Source of the DNA: Sedimenticola sp.
GTDB lineage: Bacteria; Pseudomonadota; Gammaproteobacteria; Chromatiales; Chromatiaceae
Length of the DNA stretch: 64,000 nt
Assembly: GCA_011051655.1 (NCBI GenBank)
Contig: DRKS01000003.1
Span: 116,050-180,049 of the forward strand
Reading direction: 5' to 3'
Shown: one piece after another, positions 1 to 10,431 of the stretch
Layout of the letters: each line of letters starts with the position of its first letter
Numbering within the stretch: position 1 is the stretch's first letter
Position numbers and translations under genes: made by a program
The notes under the pieces: generated by a model
Told to the model about the DNA's origin: nothing
The model's database searches: none
Seen by the model: the letters and a program-made list of their open reading frames with translations, nothing else

Positions 1-2846
1 TCCCAGATTTCCCTAACCAGCCTGCGTTCCTCCAGCAGCCTGTCGCCGGGCACTATCGCCGGCGAATCCTGCAGGCTGGCGCGGTGACAGGCGGCGCGCA
101 GGGCGCGATAGGCGTCGGCCAAGCGCTCCGCCGCCTCCCCGGCCAGCAGCCGGTGCCGGGAGAGGCCTTCGAGCAGGCGGATATTGTCGGTCCACTCCAG
201 CAGGTCCGGATGCCCGTGCGCCCACCGCAAAACGGCGTATTGAACCATAAATTCAATATCCGCGATACCGCCGGGGCCCTGCTTGAGGTCAAAGCGCTCT
301 TTGTCGCTCTTGTCCAGGGAGCCGCGCATTTTCTCGCGCATCTCCCGCACCCGGGTGCGAAGCTCCTCCGGGTCCCGCTCCCGGGAGAGCACCTCCCGCC
401 GGATCCTTTGAAACGCCTGCATCACCTTTGGATCGCCGGCGATGGGCCGCGCCCGCAGCAGGGCCTGGTGCTCCCAGGTCCAGGCGCTGTTTTTCTGATA
501 ATCCTCGAAGGCTTCCAGGGGGCTCACCAGCATGCCAGACTCGCCGTTCGGCCGCAGGCGCATATCCGTCTCGTAGAGCTGACCGGAGGGGGTGCGGGCC
601 GTGAACATATGGATCATGCGCTGGCCCAGGCGGGCATAGAAGACGTCGTTGCCCACCGCCCGGTCCCCGTCGGTCATGGCGTTGGGGTCGGCGCTGCCGT
701 GCAGGAACACCAGGTCCAGGTCCGAACCATAGCCCAGTTCGATGCCCCCCAGCTTGCCGTAGCCGATGACGGCAAAGCCGGTGTCCTCTCCCAGGATGCC
801 GGTGGGCCGGCCGTGGGTGGCGGTCAAATGGCGCCAGGCCAGGTCGAGCACCCTGGCGATGACGGCCTCGGCGATCCAGGTGAGGTAATCGCTGACCACC
901 ATGAGCGGTATGGCCTCCGTGATGTCCGCCGCCGCCACCCGCAGCACATTGCTGTGGACGAACTGGCGCAGGCGCTCCATCTGCTGCTCCAGGTCTTCGG
1001 CGTCCAGGGTGCCCAGCAGGTGATCCAGCTCTGTTTCCAGTTCCTCCTTCTCGAGGGGGGCGTAGAGGCGGCGCGGGTCCAGCAGTTCATCCAGCAGGTG
1101 GGGATAACGGGCCAGTTGATGGCTGATCCACGGGCTCTGGGAACTGAGGCGCACCAGCTGTGACAAGGCCAGCGGCCGCTCCACCAGCAGGGCGATATAG
1201 GCGGTGCGCCGCGCAATGGCCTCCAGCAGGGGCAGCAGGCGCCGCAGGGTCCCGTCCGGGGCCTCCGCGCCGGCCACCGCCTCCAGCAGCAGGGGCATAA
1301 GCTGCGCCATGCGCTGTCTGCCGCGTTCTCCCAAGGCGCGGCCGGCGTGGGAGTCGCGCAGTTGCTCCAGCAGCTTCAGGGTTTCTGCGGGCCGTTGAAA
1401 CCCGGCGGCGGCCAGCGCATCCAGGGATTCCGCCTCGTCCAGCTCGTCGCGCCAGAGCGCCGCCAGGGAGTGCTCCCCGCTGTCGTTGCCGTTTTCGGCC
1501 TGGGGCGCCGCAAATACCTGGTCGAACTGGGCCTGCACCCGCTGGCGATGGGTTTCGAGCCGGGCGTGGAAGGCCTCCCAGTCCTCGAAGCCCATGGCCC
1601 GGGCGAGGCGCAGCCGCCCCAGGTCATCCTCCGGCAGGGAGTGGGTCTGGCGGTCCTGCCAGGCCTGGAGGCGGTTCTCCACCCGGCGCAGAAATTCGTA
1701 GGCCTCGCTCAGCTCCCGCACCACGAAGGCCGGCAACAGGTCCTTTTCCCCCAGCAGCCGGAGCACCGGCAGGATGGGCCGGATCTGCAGATCCGGGTCC
1801 CGCCCCCCCCGCACCAGTTGGAAGGCCTGGCCGATGAATTCGATCTCCCGGATGCCGCCGGGCCCCAGCTTGATATTGTCCGCCATGCCCTTGCGCCTGA
1901 GCTCGCGGCTGATGAGGCGTTTCATGTCGCGCAGGGACTCGATGACGCCGAAGTCCAGGTAGCGGCGGTAGACGAAGGGCTTGAGCATGGCCATCAGGCG
2001 CTTCCCCGCTTGGCGGTCGCCGGCCACCACCCGGGCCTTGATCATGGCGTAGCGCTCCCACTCCCGGGCCTGGGTCTGGTAATAATCCTCCAGGGCGGCG
2101 AAGCTCATGGCCAGCGGGCCGGCGTCGCCGAAGGGCCGCAGGCGCACATCCACCCGGAAGACGAAGCCGTCGGCGTCCTGCCGGTTGAGGATCTGCACCA
2201 GGCGCTGGCACAGGCGCACGAAGAACTGCTCGTTGCCCAGGTTGCGCCGCCCCTCCACCTCTCCATGGGAGGGGAAGGTGAAGATGAGATCGATATCGGA
2301 GGAAAGGTTCAGCTCCCGGGCGCCCAGCTTGCCCATGCCCAGCACCACCAGATGCTGGCGCACCCCGGCCTCGTCCCGGGGGACGCCCTCCCCGGCGCAG
2401 GCCCAGTCGTAGAGGCGCTCCAGGGCCGCGTCGATGCAGGCGTCCGCCAGGGCACTCAGGTCTTCCAGGGTTTCGTCCAGGCCGGCCAGGCCGGCCAGGT
2501 CCCGCCAGATGATGCGCACCATCTGGCAGCGGCGGAAGCGCCGCAGCTCCCGCGCCAGGGCGGGCTCGTCCTCCACCCCGGCCAGGCGTTGTTGCAGCAG
2601 CCCGGCCATCCGGCCCTTCGGGTAGCGGGCCGAGAGATCGCCCCTCTCCAACAGCCGCGGCAGCAGGGCGGGATGGCGCAGGCAGCTCTGGGCCACATAA
2701 TCGCTGGCCTCCCAGACCCGTTTCAAGGTTGCGATGAAGGCCGGGTCGTCGGGAATGGCGGCGCCGTTTTGCCGGGCCGATTCCCGCCAGGCCCGCCACT
2801 GGTGCTCCACCGTGTTGGCAAGCGTCTTTCGTGGGTTTTCACACAT
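1..2846 (-). CDS. glnE: Bifunctional glutamine synthetase adenylyltransferase/deadenylase (partial, C-terminus off the left edge)
   Basis: GlnE adds AMP to glutamine synthetase or removes it, under PII control, and so sets ammonium assimilation activity. Reading back from the ATG at 2846 (MCENPRKTLANT) the frame is open to the window edge, about 948 codons. Two nucleotidyltransferase repeats are visible: MGKLGARELNLSSDIDLIF near residues 171-189 (deadenylase half) and YGKLGGIELGYGSDLDLVF near 690-708 (adenylylating half). Family members are about 945-980 residues and the visible end reads LVREIW, so only a few residues should be missing. It is followed at its start by the groEL terminator, so it probably has its own promoter. 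Long frames on the opposite strand here are shadows. Confidence 0.95.
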   Translation of the reverse strand, partial: MCENPRKTLANTVEHQWRAWRESARQNGAAIPDDPAFIATLKRVWEASDYVAQSCLRHPALLPRLLERGDLSARYPKGRMAGLLQQRLAGVEDEPALARELRRFRRCQMVRIIWRDLAGLAGLDETLEDLSALADACIDAALERLYDWACAGEGVPRDEAGVRQHLVVLGMGKLGARELNLSSDIDLIFTFPSHGEVEGRRNLGNEQFFVRLCQRLVQILNRQDADGFVFRVDVRLRPFGDAGPLAMSFAALEDYYQTQAREWERYAMIKARVVAGDRQAGKRLMAMLKPFVYRRYLDFGVIESLRDMKRLISRELRRKGMADNIKLGPGGIREIEFIGQAFQLVRGGRDPDLQIRPILPVLRLLGEKDLLPAFVVRELSEAYEFLRRVENRLQAWQDRQTHSLPEDDLGRLRLARAMGFEDWEAFHARLETHRQRVQAQFDQVFAAPQAENGNDSGEHSLAALWRDELDEAESLDALAAAGFQRPAETLKLLEQLRDSHAGRALGERGRQRMAQLMPLLLEAVAGAEAPDGTLRRLLPLLEAIARRTAYIALLVERPLALSQLVRLSSQSPWISHQLARYPHLLDELLDPRRLYAPLEKEELETELDHLLGTLDAEDLEQQMERLRQFVHSNVLRVAAADITEAIPLMVVSDYLTWIAEAVIARVLDLAWRHLTATHGRPTGILGEDTGFAVIGYGKLGGIELGYGSDLDLVFLHGSADPNAMTDGDRAVGNDVFYARLGQRMIHMFTARTPSGQLYETDMRLRPNGESGMLVSPLEAFEDYQKNSAWTWEHQALLRARPIAGDPKVMQAFQRIRREVLSRERDPEELRTRVREMREKMRGSLDKSDKERFDLKQGPGGIADIEFMVQYAVLRWAHGHPDLLEWTDNIRLLEGLSRHRLLAGEAAERLADAYRALRAACHRASLQDSPAIVPGDRLLEERRLVREIW

Positions 2847-2873
2847 GGAAAAAGCTTACTTGGGTGGCGGGCA

Positions 2874-2902
2874 TAAAAAAAGCCCCGCCGTTTGGCGGGG
2901 CT
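2874..2902 (-). terminator. Rho-independent terminator of groES-groEL
   Basis: On the minus strand, 31 bases after the groEL stop, GCCCCGCC and GGCGGGGC pair across a 4-base loop and are followed by a run of T. Stem, loop and U-tract are all standard. It separates groEL from glnE. Confidence 0.93.
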
Positions 2903-2932
2903 TGCAGGCGGCCTTGGAAAGCCGGGGGGCGT

Positions 2933-4663
<1,731 letters not shown>

Positions 4664-4687
4664 TTAATCAAAGCGGACGGTGCGGAA

Positions 4688-4978
4688 TCAGGACTCAACC
4701 ACACCCATGATGTCTTCTTCGCGCATCACCAGGAGCTCTTCGCCCCCGACCTTTACCTCGGTGCCGGAATACTTGCCGAACAGCACCTTGTCGCCAACCT
4801 TCACGTCCAGGGGACGTATGTCGCCGTTTTCCAGGATCTTGCCCTTGCCAACGGCCAGGATTTCGCCTTGAATCGGCTTCTCGGCGGCGGCATCCGGGAT
4901 AACGATGCCCCCCGGGCTGGTGCGTTCCTCTTCCATACGACGAACGATCACGCGATCGTGCAACGGACGAATATTCAT
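4688..4978 (-). CDS. groS: Co-chaperonin GroES (Hsp10)
   Basis: A 96-residue lid of the GroEL chamber that starts [14 protein letters not shown]. The mobile loop [16 protein letters not shown] (residues 16-31) is intact, as is the C-terminal [15 protein letters not shown] ribosome-binding site lies about ten bases before the ATG. It is the first gene of groES-groEL, with a leader of about 100 bases that carries the CIRCE operator. Confidence 0.99.
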   Translation of the reverse strand: MNIRPLHDRVIVRRMEEERTSPGGIVIPDAAAEKPIQGEILAVGKGKILENGDIRPLDVKVGDKVLFGKYSGTEVKVGGEELLVMREEDIMGVVES

Positions 4979-5052
4979 TGATTGCTATCTCCCTAGTAGT
5001 AGCTTGAAAAAGTTTTCTGGGTTGTCGGGCGGCCAGTCTCCAGCCCAAAGGG

Positions 5053-5079
5053 CTGGCACTCGCCGCGTGTGAGTGCTAA
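5053..5079 (-). promoter_or_regulatory. CIRCE operator (HrcA binding site) of groESL
   Basis: CTGGCACTC, nine spacer bases and GAGTGCTAA form the classic CIRCE inverted repeat; only two outer bases of the left arm depart from TTAGCACTC-N9-GAGTGCTAA. It sits immediately downstream of the -10 box and 74 bases before the groES start, where HrcA would block transcription. hrcA itself is not in the window. Confidence 0.93.
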
Positions 5080-5106
5080 TAATAGGGGCGAAAAGAGCAG
5101 AGTCAA
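5079..5106 (-). promoter_or_regulatory. groESL promoter, sigma-70 type with heat-shock (sigma-32-like) features
   Basis: Minus strand: TTGACT (5106-5101), a 16-base spacer and TATTAT (5084-5079), abutting and overlapping the CIRCE by one base. The same stretch contains CCCTTGACT and CGCCCCTATTAT, which resemble the sigma-32 boxes CTTGAA and CCCCATNT. One site could therefore serve both sigma factors. The assignment rests on position and motif only. Confidence 0.65.
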
Positions 5107-5192
5107 GGGGGATCGGGGAAAAAGGTCGAAGGCTAAAGGCTATGAGAGGGAAAGTCCCGATCCACCGTCCCTGGCCGGCCTTCCTTTAACCC

Positions 5193-5639
5193 TCATTCAT
5201 CCTCCTCCTGCCGGTATTCTCCCTCGATGATGCGGTGGTCCGGGGGTGTCCGGGGGTGTTGCCGCGATGCGGGCCATATCACATTGGTGCGCTTGAGAAA
5301 CCACAGCACCAGGGCGCGGCGGATGGTGGGGATTAGGCACAGGAAACCCACCCCATCGGTCACGAATCCCGGCAGCAACAACAGGACACCGGCGGCCAGC
5401 AGCAGCGCCCCTTCCATCATTTCAATGGCCGGAACCTCTCCCCGCTCCATGGCCTCGCGCACCCGCAACGCCGTGGAGAAGCCCTGCAACCGCACCAGAA
5501 AGCCGCCCAGGGCCGCGGTGAAAAGCACCAGGAGAACCGTCGGCAGGGCCCCGATCTCAGACCCCACCTGGATCATGAAATAGAGTTCCACCACGGGGAT
5601 GCCGACGAACAGGAGCAGAAAAACAAAAACGGGGTTCAT
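5193..5639 (-). CDS. fxsA: FxsA family membrane protein
   Basis: Small inner-membrane protein of the FxsA family; in E. coli, overproduction relieves exclusion of phage T7 by the F plasmid, and the normal role is unclear. The 148 residues begin MNPVFVFLLLFVGIPVVELYF. Hydrophobic segments follow near 29-48 and 75-105, including the glycine-rich LLLAAGVLLLLPGFVTDGVGF typical of the family, and the tail is hydrophilic. In many gammaproteobacteria it lies beside groES, as here. It diverges from cutA across a region filled by a palindromic repeat. Confidence 0.9.
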   Translation of the reverse strand: MNPVFVFLLLFVGIPVVELYFMIQVGSEIGALPTVLLVLFTAALGGFLVRLQGFSTALRVREAMERGEVPAIEMMEGALLLAAGVLLLLPGFVTDGVGFLCLIPTIRRALVLWFLKRTNVIWPASRQHPRTPPDHRIIEGEYRQEEDE

Positions 5640-5651
5640 GGGGGGTGACTA

Positions 5652-5770
5652 GTTATCAGTTGTCAGTTGTCAGTTATCAGTGGTCAGTTGTCAGAGGACA
5701 CCATACCCCGCCGCCCCGGCAACCGACAACTGATAACTGACAACTGACCACTGATAACTGATAACTGACA
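5652..5770. repeat. Palindromic 7-bp-period repeat tract between fxsA and cutA
   Basis: Variants of the heptamer AACTGAT/AACTGAC are tandemly repeated in one orientation on the right and in the opposite orientation on the left. A perfect 25-bp inverted repeat joins 5670-5694 to 5737-5761 across a 42-base centre, so a long hairpin or cruciform is possible. The tract occupies nearly the whole 161-base gap between the two divergent genes. Related tracts lie at 13779, 37290, 57346 and 58694. Confidence 0.9.
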
Positions 5771-5800
5771 TCCCCCCCCCTAATCCTGTATCTTTGGGCC

Positions 5801-6127
5801 ATGCCGACAGACAGCCTCCTCGTATTCTGCACCTGCCCGGACCGGCAAAAGGCGGATCAGATCGCAAATACCCTGGTCGATGAGGGGCTGGCGGCCTGCG
5901 TCAACCTGCTGCCGCCGGTCACCTCCGTCTATAGCTGGCAGGGGCGGCGTGAAACGGCGGAGGAGATCCTGCTGCTGATCAAGACCGGCCGGGAGCGATA
6001 CGGTGATCTGGAGCGGGCCATTCTGGCGCTGCACCCCTATGAACTTCCCGAAATCATCGCTGTCCCTGTTGAGCGGGGCCTGCCCGGGTACCTGAAGTGG
6101 GTCGAACAATGCACAACAAATTCCTGA
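5801..6127 (+). CDS. cutA: CutA1 divalent-cation tolerance protein
   Basis: Trimeric, ferredoxin-like-fold cytosolic protein linked to copper/divalent cation tolerance; the biochemical role is poorly defined. The 108 residues contain the family marks CTCPDRQKADQIANTLVDEG and LAACVNLLPPVTSVYSWQG, then LHPYELPEIIAVPVERG near residues 84-100. It overlaps the start of dsbD by 19 bases, as in enteric cutA-dsbD, so the two are translationally coupled. Confidence 0.96.
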   Translation: MPTDSLLVFCTCPDRQKADQIANTLVDEGLAACVNLLPPVTSVYSWQGRRETAEEILLLIKTGRERYGDLERAILALHPYELPEIIAVPVERGLPGYLKWVEQCTTNS

Positions 6128-7989
6128 GACGCCTTTTGTTATGGCTGGCGTTGTCCGCCTGTCTGCCCGTGCAGGCGGGGGGCTTTCTGTCCAGCCTGGG
6201 GATGGGCGGTGATGACGAGCCTTTGCGGGTGGAGGAGGCGTACAGATTCAGCGCCGAAGTGAAGGGCCCCGGGACGCTGCGGCTCTTGTGGCAGCTGGCC
6301 GAAGAGACCTATCTCTACCAGGACAAGCTCGAGGTAAAGATCAAACGGGGTGACGGCGTGGCCCTCGGCCGGTACGAGCTGCCGGAGCCGGTTATCAAGG
6401 AGGACGCCCTGCGCCCCGATGGCACCATCGGCAGGCTGGCCGTCTACTATGACGAGATCGACTTCCAGGTGCCGCTGGTGCGGACGAACACGGACCCGAC
6501 AGAGATCGAGCTGGAGGTCAGGTACCAGGGCTGCGCCGACCGGGGTATCTGCTACCCCCCCGTCACCAAGACCGTGATGCTCTCACTGCCGGCGGCACCG
6601 GCGGCCAGTCCGGCCGGCGCGGCCCTGGCCGTACCGGCTGCGCCGGCCAGCCCCCCGCCCCCGGCGGTGGCGGACGAGCCCGTGGCCGAACAGGACCGGC
6701 TGGCCAACATCCTGACCACGGGTGGCGTCTGGCTTATCCTGGCCGTCTTCTTCGGCGCCGGCCTGGCCCTGGCCTTCACCCCCTGCATCTTTCCCATGAT
6801 CCCCATTCTCTCCGGCATCATCGCCGGCCAGGGGGAGGGGATCACCCAGCGGAAAGGTTTCGTGCTGTCGCTGGTCTATGTGCTGGCCATGGCCGTCACC
6901 TATACGGTTATCGGCGTACTGGCCGGCCTGCTCGGCGGCAACCTGCAGGCGGCATTCCAGAACCCCTGGGTGCTGAGCGCCTTCGCCGCCCTTTTCGTGC
7001 TCCTGGCGCTGTCCATGTTCGGCTTCTACGATCTGCAACTGCCCAACAGCCTGCAGACCAGGCTGGCCGAGATCAGCAACCGGCAGAGGGGTGGCACCCT
7101 GGCCGGGGTGGCCATTATGGGGTTTCTGTCGGCCCTGATCGTCGGCCCCTGTGTCGCCCCGCCCCTGGCCGCCGCCCTGATCGTCATCGGGCAGACCGGC
7201 GACTGGGTAAAGGGGGGGCTGAGCCTGTTCGCCCTCAGCCTGGGCATGGGGGCGCCGCTGCTGGTCATCGGCGCCTCCGCCGGCAGGCTCCTGCCCCGGG
7301 CCGGCGCCTGGATGGATGCGGTGAAGGCGGTGTTCGGCGTGGGGCTGCTGGCGGTGGCCATCATCATGTTGGAGCGCATCGTCCCCGCCGCGCTTGCCAT
7401 GACATTGTGGGGCACCCTGCTCATTGTCAGCGCCATCTACATGGGCGCCATCCGCGACCTGCCCGTGGAGGCCACCGGCTGGCAGCGCCTCTGGAAGGGC
7501 CTGGGGGTGGTGCTGCTGGTCTACGGCTCCCTGATGCTGGTGGGGGCCGCCGCCGGCGGCCGCGACACACTGCAGCCCCTGCGCGGCCTGGGCCTGGCGG
7601 CCACTGCCGCGGAGGCCCCGCATCTACAGTTCCGGCGCATCAAAACCGTGGACGACCTGGACCGGGAGCTCGCCGCCGCCCGCGCCCGGGGCAAACCCGT
7701 GATGCTGGACTTCTACGCCGACTGGTGCATCTCCTGCAAGGAGCTGGAGCGCTACACCTTCTCGGACCCCGAGGTGGTCCGGGTGCTGAGCAACATGGTC
7801 CTGCTCCAGGCCGATGTCACCGCCTACGACGACGCCGACAAGGCGCTGATCGAGGGCCGCTTCGGCCTGCCGGGACCTCCCGGCATCATTTTCTACGACC
7901 GTGACGGCCGGGAGCGGCCGAATTACCGGGTCATCGGCTTCATGCCAGCGGAGGAGTTCGCCGCCCACGCCAGCAGAATACTGCGCTGA
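6109..7989 (+). CDS. dsbD: Thiol:disulfide interchange protein DsbD
   Basis: Carries electrons from cytosolic thioredoxin across the inner membrane to periplasmic DsbC, CcmG and related proteins. I chose ATG 6109 because it gives a clean signal peptide (MHNKFLRRLLLWLALSACLP); a GTG four codons earlier is possible. All six redox cysteines of the family are visible: C142 and C148 in the periplasmic alpha domain, C226 (FTPCIFP) and C348 (VGPCVAPP) in the membrane domain, and C540/C543 (WCISC) in the C-terminal thioredoxin-like domain. About eight membrane segments span residues 205-490. The length of 626 is slightly above that of E. coli. Confidence 0.97.
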   Translation: MHNKFLRRLLLWLALSACLPVQAGGFLSSLGMGGDDEPLRVEEAYRFSAEVKGPGTLRLLWQLAEETYLYQDKLEVKIKRGDGVALGRYELPEPVIKEDALRPDGTIGRLAVYYDEIDFQVPLVRTNTDPTEIELEVRYQGCADRGICYPPVTKTVMLSLPAAPAASPAGAALAVPAAPASPPPPAVADEPVAEQDRLANILTTGGVWLILAVFFGAGLALAFTPCIFPMIPILSGIIAGQGEGITQRKGFVLSLVYVLAMAVTYTVIGVLAGLLGGNLQAAFQNPWVLSAFAALFVLLALSMFGFYDLQLPNSLQTRLAEISNRQRGGTLAGVAIMGFLSALIVGPCVAPPLAAALIVIGQTGDWVKGGLSLFALSLGMGAPLLVIGASAGRLLPRAGAWMDAVKAVFGVGLLAVAIIMLERIVPAALAMTLWGTLLIVSAIYMGAIRDLPVEATGWQRLWKGLGVVLLVYGSLMLVGAAAGGRDTLQPLRGLGLAATAAEAPHLQFRRIKTVDDLDRELAAARARGKPVMLDFYADWCISCKELERYTFSDPEVVRVLSNMVLLQADVTAYDDADKALIEGRFGLPGPPGIIFYDRDGRERPNYRVIGFMPAEEFAAHASRILR

Positions 7990-8158
7990 TTAACGCCAAA
8001 AAGCCACGATATGGGCCTATCTTGCGCTAAAACTAGACAAACTCGCCGCAGTTCTTCACAATCGGCCCCATGCCGCAGGGACGCCTGAAAAGGCAGCGAT
8101 AAGTGGCGCCCGCCCCGGGTGCGCCAGCCGGCCAGCAGCCAAACCTTAGGTTTATCAC

Positions 8159-8617
8159 ATGTCCGCCATTCTGGTACTCAATGGGCCCAACCTGAACCTG
8201 CTGGGAACGCGGGAGCCCGGCCTGTACGGCCGCGACACCCTGGATTCCATCCGCGCCCGGCTGGAGCCCATGGCGCGGGACTCGGGCCACCGGCTGGTCT
8301 TCGTACAGAGCAACGCCGAGCATGAACTGGTGGAGCGCATCCATCGGGCCCGGGCCGAAGATACCGCTTTCATCATTATCAACCCCGCCGCATTCACGCA
8401 TACGAGCGTGGCGCTGCGGGATGCCCTGCTGGGCGTCGGCATTCCCTTCATCGAGGTGCATCTCTCCAATGTGTACGCCCGGGAAGCGTTCCGCCGGCGT
8501 TCCTATTTCTCCGACATCGCCCAAGGTGTAATCAGCGGTCTTGGCGCCCAGGGGTACGAGCTCGCCCTGCAGGCGGCGCTGCGCCACCTGGACGATGCCG
8601 GTAAAGACCAGACATAA
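8159..8617 (+). CDS. aroQ: 3-Dehydroquinate dehydratase, type II
   Basis: Third step of the shikimate pathway: 3-dehydroquinate to 3-dehydroshikimate, in a dodecameric cytosolic enzyme. The 152 residues open with [20 protein letters not shown]. The catalytic Tyr region, [15 protein letters not shown] and [17 protein letters not shown] with its active-site His are all present. It stands just ahead of accB, the conserved aroQ-accB-accC order of gammaproteobacteria, with 14 bases between stop and the next start. Confidence 0.98.
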   Translation: MSAILVLNGPNLNLLGTREPGLYGRDTLDSIRARLEPMARDSGHRLVFVQSNAEHELVERIHRARAEDTAFIIINPAAFTHTSVALRDALLGVGIPFIEVHLSNVYAREAFRRRSYFSDIAQGVISGLGAQGYELALQAALRHLDDAGKDQT

Positions 8618-8631
8618 AACAGGCCATCCCC

Positions 8632-9060
8632 ATGGATATCAGAAAAGTAAAAAAACTCATCGAGCTGCTGGAGGAATCCGGTATTGCGGAGATCGAGATT
8701 CATGAAGGCGAGGAATCCATCCGCATCAGCCGCGCCAGCACCGTAGCCGCACCCCCGCCGCAACCGTTGGAAACACCCGGACCCGGGGCCGCGGAGCCGG
8801 AACCCGAGCCGGAGGAAGAGCTGGCCGGACACCAGATAAAATCCCCCATGGTTGGCACCTTCTACCGCGCCCCCTCGCCGGGCAGCAAGCCCTTCGTGGA
8901 AGAGGGCCAGAAAGTACTCAAGGGCGACACCCTCTGCATCATCGAGGCCATGAAGATCCTGAACCAGATCGAGTCCGACAAGGCGGGCGTGATCAAGAAG
9001 ATACTGGTGGAGAACGCCCAGCCGGTGGAGTACAACCAGCCCCTGTTCATTATCGAATGA
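8632..9060 (+). CDS. accB: Biotin carboxyl carrier protein of acetyl-CoA carboxylase
   Basis: Carries biotin between the carboxylase and transferase subunits in the first step of fatty acid synthesis. The N-terminal domain ([17 protein letters not shown]) is followed by a Pro/Glu-rich linker near 40-65 and a biotinyl domain with the acceptor lysine K108 in [10 protein letters not shown]. The usual AMKM is AMKI here, a common variant. It overlaps accC by four bases (ATGA). Confidence 0.98.
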   Translation: MDIRKVKKLIELLEESGIAEIEIHEGEESIRISRASTVAAPPPQPLETPGPGAAEPEPEPEEELAGHQIKSPMVGTFYRAPSPGSKPFVEEGQKVLKGDTLCIIEAMKILNQIESDKAGVIKKILVENAQPVEYNQPLFIIE

Positions 9061-10397
9061 CTGAGAAAATCCTAATCGCCAACCGGGGGGAAATCGCCCT
9101 CCGCATCCTCCGCGCCTGCCGCGAGCTGGGCATCAGCACCGTCGCCGTCCATTCCGAGGCGGACCGGGATCTGAAACACGTGCGCCTGGCCGACGAATCC
9201 GTCTGCATCGGCCCGGCGGCCTCCACCGACAGCTATCTGCAGATACCGAATATCATCAGCGCCGCCGAGGTGACCGACGCCGTCGCCATCCATCCGGGAT
9301 ACGGCTTTCTCTCCGAGAATGCGGATTTCGCCGAGCGGGTGGAAAGCAGCGGCTTCGCCTTCATCGGCCCGAAGCCCGAGACCATCCGCCTGATGGGGGA
9401 CAAGATCCGGGCCATTGAGGCCATGAAGAAGACCGGCGTCCCCTGCGTGCCGGGCTCCGACGGGCCGCTGGGCCACAACAAGGAACGCACCCTCCAGCTG
9501 GCCAAGGAGATCGGCTACCCGGTCATCATCAAGGCCTCGGGGGGCGGCGGCGGGCGCGGCATGCGGGTGGTCTATTCCGAGGCCACCCTGCTCAATGCCA
9601 TCTCCCTGACCCGGACCGAGGCCGGCGCCGCCTTCGGCAACGACACCGTCTACATGGAGAAATTCCTGGAGAACCCGCGCCACGTGGAGTTTCAGGTATT
9701 GGCCGACCAGCACGGCAACGCCATTCACCTGTACGAGCGGGACTGCTCCATGCAGCGCCGCCATCAAAAGGTGGTGGAAGAGGCCCCCGCCCCCGGCATT
9801 ACCGAAGAGCAGCGCCGCATGATGGGCGAGCGCTGCGCCGAGGCCTGCCGGCGCATCGGCTACCGGGGCGCCGGCACCTTCGAGTTCCTGTACGAGAACG
9901 GGGAGTTCTATTTCATCGAAATGAACACCCGCATCCAGGTGGAACACCCGGTCACCGAGATGATCACCGGCGTGGACATCATCAAGGAGCAGATCCTCAT
10001 CGCCGCCGGCGAAAAGCTCAGCTACCGGCAGGAGGACATCCAGATCCGGGGACACGCCATCGAATGCCGCATCAACGCCGAGGACCCGGACAACTTCATG
10101 CCCAGTCCCGGCGTCATCACCCAGTTCCACCCCGCCGGCGGGCCGGGCATCCGCCTGGACACCCACATCTACAACGGCTACCGGGTGCCGCCCTATTACG
10201 ACTCCATGATCGGCAAGCTCATCGCCCACGGCTCGGACCGCAACGCCGCCCTGGCCCGCATGCGCACCGCCCTGAGCGAAATGGTCATCGACGGCATCAA
10301 GACCAATATCCCCCTGCAGGAGCGCATCCTCCAGGATGCCGGCTTCGGGGCCGGTGAAGTCAATATCCACTACCTGGAAAAGAAGCTGGGCTTGTAA
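9057..10397 (+). CDS. accC: Acetyl-CoA carboxylase, biotin carboxylase subunit
   Basis: ATP-dependent carboxylation of biotin on AccB. The 446-residue ATP-grasp enzyme starts [21 protein letters not shown]. The glycine-rich ATP loop [14 protein letters not shown] lies near 160-173, and [14 protein letters not shown] carries the catalytic Glu and Arg near 288-301. It is coupled to accB by an ATGA overlap. A small hairpin and prmA follow. Confidence 0.98.
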   Translation: MTEKILIANRGEIALRILRACRELGISTVAVHSEADRDLKHVRLADESVCIGPAASTDSYLQIPNIISAAEVTDAVAIHPGYGFLSENADFAERVESSGFAFIGPKPETIRLMGDKIRAIEAMKKTGVPCVPGSDGPLGHNKERTLQLAKEIGYPVIIKASGGGGGRGMRVVYSEATLLNAISLTRTEAGAAFGNDTVYMEKFLENPRHVEFQVLADQHGNAIHLYERDCSMQRRHQKVVEEAPAPGITEEQRRMMGERCAEACRRIGYRGAGTFEFLYENGEFYFIEMNTRIQVEHPVTEMITGVDIIKEQILIAAGEKLSYRQEDIQIRGHAIECRINAEDPDNFMPSPGVITQFHPAGGPGIRLDTHIYNGYRVPPYYDSMIGKLIAHGSDRNAALARMRTALSEMVIDGIKTNIPLQERILQDAGFGAGEVNIHYLEKKLGL

Positions 10398-10400
10398 AAA

Positions 10401-10423
10401 CAGTTTCGAGCGACCCGAAACTG
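10401..10423 (+). other. Small hairpin between accC and prmA
   Basis: CAGTTTCG and CGAAACTG pair across a 7-base loop, immediately after the accC stop and 8 bases before the prmA start. There is no T-run, so it is more likely a processing or attenuation element than a full terminator. Confidence 0.5.
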
Positions 10424-10431
10424 ATCGATAT

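Noticed and set aside
84..2876. Two long plus-strand frames (359 and 509 codons) opposite glnE, and a 391-codon minus frame at 1624-2799 in another register
   Set aside because: All are shadows of the real glnE frame, which shows two nucleotidyltransferase domains. The shadow products are low-complexity Ala/Gly/Pro/Arg sequences.
5652..5770. CRISPR array
   Set aside because: The repeats are 7 bases long with no unique spacers and occur in both orientations; no cas genes are present.
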